Below are positions 19,276-27,505 of a stretch of 51,593 nucleotides of DNA, piece by piece. Origin of the DNA: Aeromicrobium sp. (GTDB lineage Bacteria > Actinomycetota > Actinomycetes > Propionibacteriales > Nocardioidaceae); NCBI RefSeq assembly GCF_023146395.1, contig NZ_JAGLCD010000015.1:1-51593 (forward strand). The letters run 5' to 3'. The notes under the pieces are model-generated. The model was not told the origin of the DNA. It made no database searches and was given only the letters and a program-made list of their open reading frames with translations. The first letter of the stretch is position 1. Every line of letters starts with the position of its first letter. The position numbers and the translations under genes are program-made.

Positions 19276-20124
19276 ATGAAGGTATTCATCAGCTGGTCCG
19301 GCGCTCAAAGTCGATGCGCAGCTCTGGCACTGCGTGATTGGCTCCCGAACGTCATACAAGCCATCGACCCGTACGTGTCGTCCGAGGATATCGACAAGGG
19401 AGCGAGGTGGAGTTCAGATATCTCCGGCGAGCTCGAGACGTCGGAGTTCGGGATTCTCTGTGTTACCGCGCAGAACCTGCACGCCCCGTGGGTGAGTTTC
19501 GAAGCGGGAGCGCTTTCGAAGTCACTCGAGCAGTCGAGGGTCTCTCCCTTCCTGCTCGGTATCGATCGAACGCAGGTCACCGGGCCTCTGCTGCAGTTTC
19601 AATCCACGGTGAATGAGCGCGACGACGTCCACAAACTCGTACGAAGCATAAATAAGAGCGCCGAAGCTCGTGGACTTGACGAGTCGCGACTAGATTCCAT
19701 CTTCGAGGTTTGGTGGCCCCAGCTTGAAGAAGCGTTAGCCTCCTGCGAGGCCAGCGACGTTCTGCCAGCCGAGAATACGCGGGAGGATGAGGAACTCCTC
19801 GCAGAGATCCTCGAACTTGTTCGTGAGCAGCATAGGCTGCTCCGCTCCCCTGAGTCGGTTCTCCCGCCTGACTACGTGAGGTACGTCTTCGACGAGATCG
19901 AAGGCCGCGGGGTCCCTTCCGGCCTTATTCGAGACTTGGAGAAGATCGCTCTGTGGATGAACACGGCAATGACGGATGCTGAGGTGTTCGCTGACGAATC
20001 GTTTCGCGAGCAGCATGATGCGCGAACCCGAGATCTTGAACACGCTATTGACTTCCTCTCATCTCGGCCGATGAAAAGGCGGGTCGCGCGGAGTCGACGG
20101 CTTGGAGACTCTCAGGGGTCCTAG
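19276..20124 (+). CDS. TIR-domain protein, candidate NADase / defence effector
   Basis: The 282-residue protein has an N-terminal TIR-like domain (about residues 1-130). The opening strand KVFISWSGAQSR matches the box-1 region. DIDKGARWSSDISGELETSE follows, and the likely catalytic glutamate is E76 in WVSFEAGALSKSLE. The C-terminal half (about 150-282) is helical, acidic and unrecognised. ATG 19276 starts exactly at the TIR strand. The gene has visibly lower G+C than its neighbours (about half in 19621-19680), ATA and CTA codons, and one TTA leucine codon at 19735-19737, pointing to transfer. No ThsA, Argonaute or other partner lies beside it, so a standalone system is inferred, and NAD cleavage is a family inference. 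Confidence 0.78.
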   Translation: MKVFISWSGAQSRCAALALRDWLPNVIQAIDPYVSSEDIDKGARWSSDISGELETSEFGILCVTAQNLHAPWVSFEAGALSKSLEQSRVSPFLLGIDRTQVTGPLLQFQSTVNERDDVHKLVRSINKSAEARGLDESRLDSIFEVWWPQLEEALASCEASDVLPAENTREDEELLAEILELVREQHRLLRSPESVLPPDYVRYVFDEIEGRGVPSGLIRDLEKIALWMNTAMTDAEVFADESFREQHDARTRDLEHAIDFLSSRPMKRRVARSRRLGDSQGS

Positions 20125-20137
20125 CTAGCGCGCTGCG

Positions 20138-20151
20138 CTGCAGGCCTGCAG
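20138..20151. repeat. 14-bp perfect palindrome after the TIR gene
   Basis: CTGCAGGCCTGCAG is fully self-complementary. It lies 14 nt after the TIR stop, before the larger palindrome at 20170. Confidence 0.5.
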
Positions 20152-20169
20152 TGGGGGTTTCCTTCGTCC

Positions 20170-20195
20170 GCATTGCTTCGTGCACGAAGCAATGC
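20170..20195. terminator. 26-bp perfect palindrome between TIR gene and DedA gene
   Basis: Fully self-complementary, with half-arm GCATTGCTTCGTG. It sits just before the convergent DedA stop at 20199. A bidirectional terminator is likely; its lower G+C matches the TIR segment and may mark the edge of the acquired piece. Confidence 0.6.
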
Positions 20196-20198
20196 TTG

Positions 20199-20849
20199 TC
20201 ACGCGGGGCCGCGATCGGTCTCGGACGCCGTGTCCTGGGCCAGGTCGCGCCGACGCTTGCGCTGCAGGAGCTGGTCGATCACGAAGCCGACGCCGGCCGC
20301 GAGCACGACCGCGACCGCGGCACCCAGCAGCGGGTGCTCCTTGACCCACGTGCCGGCGACGACGCCGATCAGCACCGAGTACGCCGACCAGGAAGCCGCT
20401 CCGAGGATGCAGAGTGGCAGGAAGCGGCGGTAGGGGAAGCCGGTCGCACCTGCCGTCATGTTGACCGCGACCCGGCCGACCGGCACGTACCGCGCCGTGA
20501 GGATCAACAGCGCGGCGCGTCGGTCGAGCTCGTACCCGGCTCGGTCGACCGCCCGGCGCAGCCGGGGTCGTCGCTCGGTGTCGAATCGCTCGACCCCGAC
20601 GACCCGGCCGATCCGGAAGGCGATGTTGTCGCCGACGAACGCCCCGAGCCCGGCCGCCACCGCGAGAAGCACGAGGTTCGGCTCGCCGGTGCTGGCGCCG
20701 ATCGCCGCCAGGGCCACGACGACCGACTCGCTGGGGATCGGTGGGAAGAACGCGTCGATCGCGGCAAAGGCGAACACGACGACGAACACCCACTCGGACC
20801 CGCCGAGGTCGATCGCGAAGTCGTTGATCTGCTCCAGTAGGTCCCCCAC
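20199..20849 (-). CDS. DedA family membrane protein
   Basis: The 216-residue polytopic protein is of the DedA/SNARE-associated (VTT) family, some members of which move polyprenyl phosphate or phospholipid across the membrane. Visible family features are FFPPIPSESVVVALAAIGAS, GAFVGDNIAFRIGR, and the conserved RYVPVGRVAVNMTAGATGFP followed by FLPLCILGAASWSAYSVLIG. It has a basic C-terminal tail. The start is GTG 20849, with TAGGCT 6 nt upstream suggesting leaderless transcription. The exact substrate is unknown. Confidence 0.92.
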   Translation of the reverse strand: MGDLLEQINDFAIDLGGSEWVFVVVFAFAAIDAFFPPIPSESVVVALAAIGASTGEPNLVLLAVAAGLGAFVGDNIAFRIGRVVGVERFDTERRPRLRRAVDRAGYELDRRAALLILTARYVPVGRVAVNMTAGATGFPYRRFLPLCILGAASWSAYSVLIGVVAGTWVKEHPLLGAAVAVVLAAGVGFVIDQLLQRKRRRDLAQDTASETDRGPA

Positions 20850-20855
20850 GGAGGC

Positions 20856-20861
20856 AGCCTA
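20856..20861 (-). promoter_or_regulatory. Leaderless-type -10 (TAGGCT) for dedA
   Basis: Minus-strand hexamer 6 nt before GTG 20849. Confidence 0.45.
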
Positions 20862-20889
20862 GGGGGTCGATACGAACGCGAGCGCTCGC

Positions 20890-22416
20890 TCAGGCGGCCG
20901 ATGGGACGACCACCTCGGTGTCCGCGACGGGTTCCCGGTGGTGCTGGGGAGCCCGGAAGAACATCACCACCACGATCCCCACCGCGAAGCACGCGACCGG
21001 CAGCCAGTAGGCCTCGGACATCGCCTGCGCGAACGGCGCCTGGATCTGCGGGGGCATCGAGCTGCCCGCGGCCTGGAAGGACTCGGCGCCCCCCTCCAGC
21101 CCGCCCGCGGCGAGCCGAGCGCCGATCAGGGATGCGATGGCCGCACTGCCGAGGGCTGCGGCGACCTGGCGCGTCGTGTTGTAGACGCCGGCCCCGGCAC
21201 CCGCCGCCGACATCGGCAGGTTGCGGGTCGCGGTGGCTCCGTGCGGGGCCCACAGACACGCGTTCGAGACGCCGAAGAGCGCCATGGGGAGCAGCAGCTG
21301 CCACGCGGGGGTGTCGACGTCGATCAGCAGGCCGGTCCACGCCATCGCGACGGTGGCGGTGGAGAACCCGACCAGCGTGATGGTGCGGGGGTGGACCGTG
21401 TCGACCAGGCGGCCCACGAACGGCGACAAGACCATCAGCACGGCCGCCATCGGCAGCATGAAGAGACCGGCCTGGATCGGGCTCCAGCCCCGCGCGCCCT
21501 GGGCGTAGAACATGAAGGGGAGCGCCATCGCGGTGATGGCGGCCGAGACCAGCGCGATGCCGATGTTGGCGACGGCGAAGTTGCGGTCGCGGAACAGGCT
21601 CAGTGGCACCAGCGGCTCCGACCCCACCCGGGTCTGCCACCAGAAGAACAGGCCGAGGACCGCGACGCCCGCCGCGATCAGGAGCGGCACGCTGAGGAAG
21701 CCGTCGATCTGGCCCCAGTCGTACCGCTCGCCCTCCTGGATGCCGAACACGAGCAGGAACATCCCGGCGGCGCTGAGCGCGACGCCGACGAGATCGAAGC
21801 TGTGGGTGTGCGTCGGCAGCGTCGGGACGAGCCGGACGGCCAGGACGAAGCCGATGATCCCGACCGGCACGTTGATGAAGAAGATCCACTCCCAGCCGGC
21901 CAGGTCGACCAGGACGCCGCCGAGGATGGGACCGACGAGCGTGGCCACCCCGGCCGTTGCCCCCCACAGCGCCATGGCGCTGCCGCGCTTGGCCGCCGGG
22001 AACGTGCGGGTGATGACCGCCATGGTCTGCGGGGTCATGAGCGCTGCGCCGAGGCCCTGCACGACGCGCGCGATGATCAGTCCCTCGATCGAGCCGGTGA
22101 GTCCGCACCACAGCGAGGCCAGCGTGAAGATCACGAGCCCCACGAGGTACACGTTCTTGGGCCCGAACCGGTCGCCGAGCCGGCCGGTGATGAGCAGCGG
22201 CACGGCGTAGGCGAGCAGATAGGCGCTCGTGACCCAGATGCCGTTGGTGAAGTCGGTGCGCAGCTCGCGGATGATGTCGGGTGTCGCGACCGACACGATC
22301 GTGTTGTCGAGCAGGATCATGAAGAAGCCGATGACCATGGCCCAGAGGGCGGGCCAGGGGCGGTAGTCGTCCGGGAGCCCCGAGGTCGACGTTGCTGCGG
22401 GAGCGGAGGAGGTCAT
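20890..22416 (-). CDS. MFS drug exporter, DHA2 (EmrB/QacA) family, 14 segments
   Basis: The 508-residue efflux pump candidate has the DHA2 signature LLDNTIVSVATPDI in the first segment, GRLGDRFGPKNVYLVGLVIF in loop 2-3, motif C-like GATAGVATLVGPILGG, and NVPVGIIGF. Length and about 14 hydrophobic segments fit EmrB/QacA. ATG 22416 is selected; a CAGACT hexamer lies 7 nt upstream. Frame continues to 22461 with two further ATGs. Regulator and substrate are not evident; no local TetR or MarR gene adjoins it. Confidence 0.9.
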   Translation of the reverse strand: MTSSAPAATSTSGLPDDYRPWPALWAMVIGFFMILLDNTIVSVATPDIIRELRTDFTNGIWVTSAYLLAYAVPLLITGRLGDRFGPKNVYLVGLVIFTLASLWCGLTGSIEGLIIARVVQGLGAALMTPQTMAVITRTFPAAKRGSAMALWGATAGVATLVGPILGGVLVDLAGWEWIFFINVPVGIIGFVLAVRLVPTLPTHTHSFDLVGVALSAAGMFLLVFGIQEGERYDWGQIDGFLSVPLLIAAGVAVLGLFFWWQTRVGSEPLVPLSLFRDRNFAVANIGIALVSAAITAMALPFMFYAQGARGWSPIQAGLFMLPMAAVLMVLSPFVGRLVDTVHPRTITLVGFSTATVAMAWTGLLIDVDTPAWQLLLPMALFGVSNACLWAPHGATATRNLPMSAAGAGAGVYNTTRQVAAALGSAAIASLIGARLAAGGLEGGAESFQAAGSSMPPQIQAPFAQAMSEAYWLPVACFAVGIVVVMFFRAPQHHREPVADTEVVVPSAA

Positions 22417-22423
22417 GCGGTCC

Positions 22424-22429
22424 AGTCTG
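22424..22429 (-). promoter_or_regulatory. Leaderless-type -10 (CAGACT) for the DHA2 exporter
   Basis: Minus strand, 7 nt before ATG 22416. A weaker match to TANNNT than the others. Confidence 0.3.
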
Positions 22430-22524
22430 CCGCGCCGGACCGACATGATTGCCCCCAGCAACCAGTTTTCCTCGTCACACCCGCCTCCGCGTCCGCGGTG
22501 CGGATGAGGCGGACGGCGCGGGTG

Positions 22525-23652
22525 TCAGCGCAGCAGCTCGAGCTCGAGCAGGTCGGCATACGTGCCGTCGCCCAGCGGCTCGGCGGCCGTCTGGCGTCCC
22601 GAGGGCGTGAACCCGGCAGCGCGCAGGGCCGCGAGGCTCGCGTCGTTGCCGACGGCGGCGGCCGCCGTGAGCCGTCGGCGGTCCAGCCCGTCGGGATCGA
22701 GCGCGTGCTCGACCACGGCGGTCAAGGCCGCGCTCACCACGCCCTGGCCGCGAGCGTCAGGGTGCACGGCGTAGCCGATCTCGCCGGTCGTGGTGTCGAG
22801 GCCCAGCAGGTCCATGACGCAGATCTCGCCGAGCGCGTCGTCCGTCAGGGTGTCGGCCACGACCCAGGTCGCCTGCTGGCCCGTCGCGGCGCGCCACCAC
22901 CAGCGAGCCACCGTCGTGCGGGTGCCCGGGAGGTCGCGCGGCTGGTCGGCGAGCCAGTGGCGGGTGACGGGGTCGGTGAACGTCTCGTTCAGCCGAGCGA
23001 CGTCATGGTCCGAGGCGGCGCGCAGGACGAGCTCGCGGCCGGATCGGGTCCGGGTCGTGAGCACCGCATCGCCGCGCCACGGCTGTCGGGGGTAGAGGGC
23101 GTCGCCGAACAGCACGACGCCGTGCCACCCGTCGATCAACCGACCGCGCTCGAACAGCAGCCCGGGGACCTCGGCGATGAGCCGGAACCCGCAGGCGTGC
23201 GCGACCCGCAACGACGCCAGGTTGCCGACGTGGGCCTGCCAGTGGACGGCCTCGGTGAAGCCGCTCGAGAACGCCTCCATGACCGCGAGTCGCACGGCAG
23301 CGGTCATGACGCCGCGGCCGCGCGCTCCCGGGTGCAGCGAGAACCCGATCGTCGACACGCCGCGGCCGCGGATCACGACGTCGCCGGCGAACTGCGGGTG
23401 TCCGTCGTCGCCGGTGACCTCGATGGCCCACATCAGGTGGGTGCCGGCGTCCCAGCCGGCCTGGACCACGTCGCCCAGGAAACGGGTCGCCTCGTTCGGA
23501 CCGTACGGGGACGGCACCGCGGTCCACCGCACCATCTCCGGGTCGGTCGCGGTCTCGAGCATCGCGGACACGTCGGTCGGAGCATGGGCCCGCAGCGTGA
23601 CGACGCCGTCGGTCAGGACCGGCACGCACAGCGGCCACGTCAGGCCGTCCAC
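22525..23652 (-). CDS. Tandem GNAT N-acetyltransferase
   Basis: The 375-residue protein has two GNAT folds of the RimJ/RimL type. The first (about residues 10-170) has the acetyl-CoA loop PGARGRGVMTAAVRLAV and VGNLASLRVAHACGFRL. The second (about 190-375) has PDARGQGVVSAALTAVVEHA and NDASLAALRAAGFTP. Both keep the R-x2-G-x-G/A pattern, so both could bind acetyl-CoA. GTG 23652 has GGAGG seven nt upstream, overriding a longer frame to 23826. It lies 16 nt after pheA on the same strand. Substrate unknown. Confidence 0.85.
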   Translation of the reverse strand: MDGLTWPLCVPVLTDGVVTLRAHAPTDVSAMLETATDPEMVRWTAVPSPYGPNEATRFLGDVVQAGWDAGTHLMWAIEVTGDDGHPQFAGDVVIRGRGVSTIGFSLHPGARGRGVMTAAVRLAVMEAFSSGFTEAVHWQAHVGNLASLRVAHACGFRLIAEVPGLLFERGRLIDGWHGVVLFGDALYPRQPWRGDAVLTTRTRSGRELVLRAASDHDVARLNETFTDPVTRHWLADQPRDLPGTRTTVARWWWRAATGQQATWVVADTLTDDALGEICVMDLLGLDTTTGEIGYAVHPDARGQGVVSAALTAVVEHALDPDGLDRRRLTAAAAVGNDASLAALRAAGFTPSGRQTAAEPLGDGTYADLLELELLR

Positions 23653-23668
23653 GATCGCGCCTCCGCCC

Positions 23669-24526
23669 TCAGTGACGGGCGCGGTAGGCGTCGGCCGGGT
23701 AGACGCCGAGGACCCGGACGTCGGTCGTGAAGAACGAGAGCTCCTCCAGCGCCCGCGCGAGGCCGGGGTCGTCGGGATGACCGTCGACCTCGGCCAGGAA
23801 CTGGGTCGCGGTGAACTCCCCGCCAACCATGTACGACTCGAGCTTGGTCATGTTGACGCCGTTCGTGGCGAAGCCGCCGAGCGCCTTGTAGAGCGCGGCC
23901 GGCAGGTTGCGCACGTGGAACATGAACGTCGTGACGATGGGGCCCGGGCCGGCGGCCGGCCGCACGGGATCGCGCGACAGCACGACGAACCGCGTGGTGT
24001 TGTGGTCCTCGTCCTCGACGTCCTCCGCCAGGACCTCGAGCCCGTAGATGTCGGCCGCGAGCGGCGGGGCGATCGCCGCCTGGCTCGGGTCGGCGGCCTC
24101 GGCGATCTCGCGGGCCGCGCCGGCGGTGTCGCCGGAGATGACCGTCGTGACGCCCAGGCGGGCGATGATGCGGCGGCACTGGCCGAGCGCGTGCACGTGG
24201 CTGTGCACCGTGCGGACCGACTCCAGCGTCGCGCCCGGGACGGCCATGAGGTGGAAGCGGATGCGCAGGAAGTGCTCGGCGACGATGTGCAGCCCCGAGT
24301 CGGGCAGGAAGTGGTGGATGTCGGCCACCCGGCCCGCGATCGAGTTGTCGATCGGGATCATCGCCAGGTCGGCGGCCCCGGACCGCACCGCGGCGAACAC
24401 GTCCTCGAACGACGCACACGCGACGGCCTCGAGCTCGGGGTGGTGCTGCTGACAGACGATGTGCGAGTTGGCGCCCGGCTCGCCCTGGTAGGCGATGCGT
24501 CCTGCCGTGCTGCTGGAGGAGGTCAC
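23669..24526 (-). CDS. pheA: Prephenate dehydratase, alphaproteobacterial-like type
   Basis: Converts prephenate to phenylpyruvate for phenylalanine synthesis. The 285-residue product has a PDT domain with RIAYQGEPGANSHIVCQQHH, MIPIDNSIAGRVADIHHFLP, and the catalytic Thr in HNTTRFVVL. An ACT domain follows with TTFMFHVRNLPAALYKALGG. The usual ACT motif ESRP is replaced by LESYMVGGEFTATQF. These strings resemble alphaproteobacterial enzymes more than standard actinobacterial PheA as I recall them, hinting at ancient transfer. GTG 24526 overlaps the galK stop by 4 nt, an unusual pathway pairing. Confidence 0.92.
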   Translation of the reverse strand: MTSSSSTAGRIAYQGEPGANSHIVCQQHHPELEAVACASFEDVFAAVRSGAADLAMIPIDNSIAGRVADIHHFLPDSGLHIVAEHFLRIRFHLMAVPGATLESVRTVHSHVHALGQCRRIIARLGVTTVISGDTAGAAREIAEAADPSQAAIAPPLAADIYGLEVLAEDVEDEDHNTTRFVVLSRDPVRPAAGPGPIVTTFMFHVRNLPAALYKALGGFATNGVNMTKLESYMVGGEFTATQFLAEVDGHPDDPGLARALEELSFFTTDVRVLGVYPADAYRARH

Positions 24527-25611
24527 GGGACCAGTCTGGCACCTGCCGACGGACGGACCGGCGCCACGACCGGCTCGGTCCACCGGCGGGCGACGAACGC
24601 CTCGGTGACGGCGGCGGCCATCGCGGCGGCCCGGTCGGTGGGCACGAGGGCGATGACGCTGCCGCCGAACCCGCCGCCGGTCAGGCGCGCCCCCAGGGCG
24701 CCGTGCTCGATCGCGAGCTCGACGGCGAGGTCGAGCTCGGGGCAGCTGACCTCGAAGTCGTCGCGCAGGGACACGTGCGACGAGGTGAGGATCGTGCCGA
24801 GCTGCTCCCAGGCTCCGGTGCGCAGGGCCTGGACGGCGCCCCTGACCCGGGTCGTCTCGGTGATGACGTGACGCGTGCGCCGGACGAGCACGGGGTCGTC
24901 GAGCCGGAACACGGCATCGACCGGAGCCGTGCTCAGGTGCTCCAGGCCCAGCTCGGCACACGCGGCGGCGCACTCCTCGCGGCGCGCGGCGTACTCGCCA
25001 GCTGCGAGGTCGTGGTGCACCCGGGTGTCGATGACCGCGAGGGCGAGCCCGGCCGCAGCGGGATCCAGCTCGACGTCGCTCGTGGTGGGCGGGTCGGGAC
25101 GGTGGTCGATCAGCAGGGCGTGGCCGGCCTGGGCGAGCAGCACGGCGAGCTGGTCCATGCGGCCGACCGGCGCGCCGACGAAGTCGGTCTCGGCCCGCTG
25201 CGCCACGGCGGCGACCGTGTGCGGGTCGAGCGGATCGCCGGCGGTGTCGGCGAGCGCCAGGGTGACACCGCACGTGAGCGCGGCGGACGAGGCCAGCCCG
25301 GCTCCGCGGGGGAGTCGGGACTCCACGACGAGATCGGTGCCGACGACGCGGTGACCGGACTGCTGCAGGGCCCACACGGCCCCCGCGACGTAGGCCGCCC
25401 AGCCCTCGACCTCGCCCGGGGCGACCGTCAGGCGCAGGTCGGCCCGCTCGCCACCGCTCCAGACGGCGACCCGGTCGTCGTCACGTCGCCGCGCCTTGAC
25501 CGTGAGCCCGCGATCGATCGCGAACGGGAGCGTCGGACCACCGTTGTGGTCGAGGTGCTCGCCGATCAGGTTGACGCGTCCGGGCACGTGCCACTGCTTG
25601 ATCTCGACCAC
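24523..25611 (-). CDS. galK: Galactokinase
   Basis: GHMP-family kinase phosphorylating galactose at C1. The 362-residue product has the N-terminal signature [15 protein letters not shown], the ATP loop [26 protein letters not shown] with the likely catalytic Asp, and C-terminal [19 protein letters not shown] 25611 places the signature near the N-terminus as expected; TAGGGT ends 7 nt upstream. No galT or galE is nearby. The specific sugar is a family inference, since other GHMP sugar kinases look similar. Confidence 0.88.
   Translation of the reverse strand: MVEIKQWHVPGRVNLIGEHLDHNGGPTLPFAIDRGLTVKARRRDDDRVAVWSGGERADLRLTVAPGEVEGWAAYVAGAVWALQQSGHRVVGTDLVVESRLPRGAGLASSAALTCGVTLALADTAGDPLDPHTVAAVAQRAETDFVGAPVGRMDQLAVLLAQAGHALLIDHRPDPPTTSDVELDPAAAGLALAVIDTRVHHDLAAGEYAARREECAAACAELGLEHLSTAPVDAVFRLDDPVLVRRTRHVITETTRVRGAVQALRTGAWEQLGTILTSSHVSLRDDFEVSCPELDLAVELAIEHGALGARLTGGGFGGSVIALVPTDRAAAMAAAVTEAFVARRWTEPVVAPVRPSAGARLVP
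24533..24538 (-). promoter_or_regulatory. Possible internal -10 (CAGACT) for pheA
   Basis: Minus strand, 6 nt before GTG 24526, inside galK. It could give pheA its own leaderless transcript. Confidence 0.25.
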
Positions 25612-25618
25612 GCACCGA

Positions 25619-25624
25619 ACCCTA
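25619..25624 (-). promoter_or_regulatory. Leaderless-type -10 (TAGGGT) for galK
   Basis: Minus strand, 7 nt before GTG 25611, in the 73-bp gap divergent from trpS. Confidence 0.45.
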
Positions 25625-25671
25625 GGCGAGCGCGGCGTCCAGGCTGCGGCGGACGTCCACAGGCCGGCTGG

Positions 25672-25677
25672 CATGAT
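25672..25677 (+). promoter_or_regulatory. Possible leaderless -10 (CATGAT) for trpS
   Basis: Ends 7 nt before ATG 25685. Same spacing as the other leaderless candidates but a weaker hexamer. Confidence 0.25.
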
Positions 25678-25684
25678 GCTGGCC

Positions 25685-26737
25685 ATGTCCGACGCTTCCC
25701 CCCTTCGGTCTGGCTCGCCTCGATCGGACGTCGCACGACGCCCCCGAGCGCTCTCGGGCGCGCAGCCGACCGCCGACTCGTACCACCTGGGCAACTACTT
25801 CGGTGCCTTCCAGCAGTGGGTGGCCCTGCAGGAGGAGTTCGAGGCGTTCTACTTCATCCCCGACCTGCACGCGATCACGGTCGACTACGACCCGGCGCTG
25901 CTGCGCGAGCGCACCTACGTCGCGGCCGCGCAGATGCTGGCCTCGGGCGTCGACCCGGAGCGCAGCGCCCTGTTCGTGCAGAGCCACGTGCCCGAGCACG
26001 CACAGCTGGCGTGGATCCTGAACGGCATCACCGGGTTCGGTGAGGCCGGTCGGATGACCCAGTTCAAGGACAAGTCGTCGCGGACCGGCTCCGACAACGC
26101 GAGCGTCGGACTCTTCACCTACCCGATCCTGATGGCGGCCGACATCCTGGTCTACCAGGCCGACAAGGTCCCGGTGGGCGAGGACCAGCGCCAGCACGTC
26201 GAGCTCACGCGCAATCTCGCCCAGCGGTTCAACCACCGCTTCGGGGAGACGTTCACGGTGCCCGAGGCGCACATCGTCAAGGCGACGGCGAAGATCTACG
26301 ACCTCCAGGACCCGACCTCGAAGATGAGCGGGTCGAACGCCTCGCACGCGGGAGTCGTGGACCTGACCGACTCGCCCCGGCAGGTCGCCAAGAAGGTCCG
26401 CTCCGCCGTGACCGACTCCGGCTCCGAGATCGTCTACGACCCCGTCGCCAAGCCGGGCGTCTCGAACCTGCTGTCGATCTACTCCGCGCTCACGGGCCGC
26501 TCGATCGAGGACGTCGTGGCCGAGTACGAGGGCCAGCAGTACGGGCATCTCAAGGTGGCCCTGGGCGATCTGCTCGCCGAGTTCGTCGGGACGTTCGGCG
26601 ACCGGACCCGGGAGCTGCTGGGCGACCGGGGCGAGCTCGACCGCGTCCTCGCGGCGGGTGCCGAGCGTGCCCGGGAGGTCGCGGCCCCGACGCTCGAGCT
26701 CGTCTACGAGCGCTCCGGCTTCGTTCGCCCGGTCTGA
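25685..26737 (+). CDS. trpS: Tryptophan--tRNA ligase with altered KMSKS motif
   Basis: Class I synthetase charging tRNA-Trp. The 350-residue product has [20 protein letters not shown] (HIGH-equivalent HLGN) and [30 protein letters not shown] binds tryptophan and ATP. The KMSKS loop reads [10 protein letters not shown] (residues 212-221), so the second lysine is Gly216. ATG 25685 is chosen; ATGs at 25673 and 25676 are possible. The first about 25 residues are a Ser/Arg-rich extension before the core. Followed 7 nt later by the 2H phosphoesterase gene. Confidence 0.95.
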   Translation: MSDASPLRSGSPRSDVARRPRALSGAQPTADSYHLGNYFGAFQQWVALQEEFEAFYFIPDLHAITVDYDPALLRERTYVAAAQMLASGVDPERSALFVQSHVPEHAQLAWILNGITGFGEAGRMTQFKDKSSRTGSDNASVGLFTYPILMAADILVYQADKVPVGEDQRQHVELTRNLAQRFNHRFGETFTVPEAHIVKATAKIYDLQDPTSKMSGSNASHAGVVDLTDSPRQVAKKVRSAVTDSGSEIVYDPVAKPGVSNLLSIYSALTGRSIEDVVAEYEGQQYGHLKVALGDLLAEFVGTFGDRTRELLGDRGELDRVLAAGAERAREVAAPTLELVYERSGFVRPV

Positions 26738-26744
26738 GGCCGCG

Positions 26745-27275
26745 ATGACGACTGGCGAGGCGTGCGACACCGTGACCTACGGGGTCGCGATCGCGGTGCC
26801 CGAGCCGCACGCCTCGCACCTGCGGGGCAAGCGCTGCGAGTTCGGTGACCCGGAGGGCGAGATCGTCCCGACCCACGTGACGCTCGTGCCGCCGACCGCG
26901 GCGACGGCCGCCCAGCTCGCGACGGTGCGCGCGGCCCTGGCCGCGGTCGGGCCGGGCCACCGGCCGTTCACGATGCGGCTCGACGGCACCGACACGTTCG
27001 CTCCGGTGTCACCGGTCGCCTTCGTGGCCGTGGCCGACGGCTCGCACGAGACCGCCCGGCTGGCCGACGACGTGCGGGGTCGTCTGGAGTCCGGGGAGCC
27101 CGACTTTCCGTTCCACCCGCACGTCACGGTGGCGCACCACCTCGATCGGCCCTCGCTCGATCACGCCTGTCAGGAGCTCGCCGGGTTCACGGCGGAGTTC
27201 CAGGTGCGTGACTTCGTGCTGTTCTGCCACGACGGCGCGGGCTGGCACGTCGACACCCGGTTCCCGCTGGGGTGA
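26745..27275 (+). CDS. 2H phosphoesterase / 2'-5' RNA ligase family protein
   Basis: The 176-residue protein has the two H-x-T motifs that define the 2H superfamily: PTHVTLVPP near residues 43-51 and FHPHVTVAHH near 125-134. These can hydrolyse or ligate 2',5' or cyclic phosphates in RNA or nucleotides. ATG 26745 lies 7 nt after the trpS stop, so the two are likely cotranscribed. This fits an RNA-repair or tRNA-end-processing role, but the substrate is unknown. Confidence 0.85.
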   Translation: MTTGEACDTVTYGVAIAVPEPHASHLRGKRCEFGDPEGEIVPTHVTLVPPTAATAAQLATVRAALAAVGPGHRPFTMRLDGTDTFAPVSPVAFVAVADGSHETARLADDVRGRLESGEPDFPFHPHVTVAHHLDRPSLDHACQELAGFTAEFQVRDFVLFCHDGAGWHVDTRFPLG

Positions 27276-27337
27276 GACCCCCACCGGCGAAGTCGTCGAG
27301 TGCTGCGCGAGGACCGAGCGGGTGGGTCTCCGTGCCC

Positions 27338-27502
27338 GGTCGTCGAGTGGCTGCGAGGGACGAGCAGCCGTATCGAGACGGTGCCCGCGTGGCGGTGGGC
27401 GGTGGGGTCCGCTGGTGGTGCGGGGTGCCGCCCGGTGTGGGGGTCTCGGTACGCCCGCTCGCAGAGCTCGCGAGGCACTCGACCAGCTGGTGGGTGCCCG
27501 CT
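27338..27502. repeat. REPIN-like repeat, copy 1
   Basis: Contains two REP-like singlets in opposite orientation. The one at 27342-27379 begins GTCGAGTGGC and ends GTATCGAGAC. The one at 27443-27483 begins GTCTCGGTAC and ends CACTCGAC. Each can fold into a stem-loop. Repeated with a 168-bp period. Confidence 0.8.
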
Positions 27503-27505
27503 TCG

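Noticed and set aside
19198..20124. Thoeris or other multi-gene defence system around the TIR gene
   Set aside because: No ThsA-like, SIR2, Argonaute, nucleotide cyclase or helicase gene lies within several kb; neighbours are a hypothetical protein and DedA.
18600..20900. Integrated prophage or genomic island
   Set aside because: Only the TIR gene and its 3' palindromes look foreign. No integrase, tRNA attachment site or phage gene is present.
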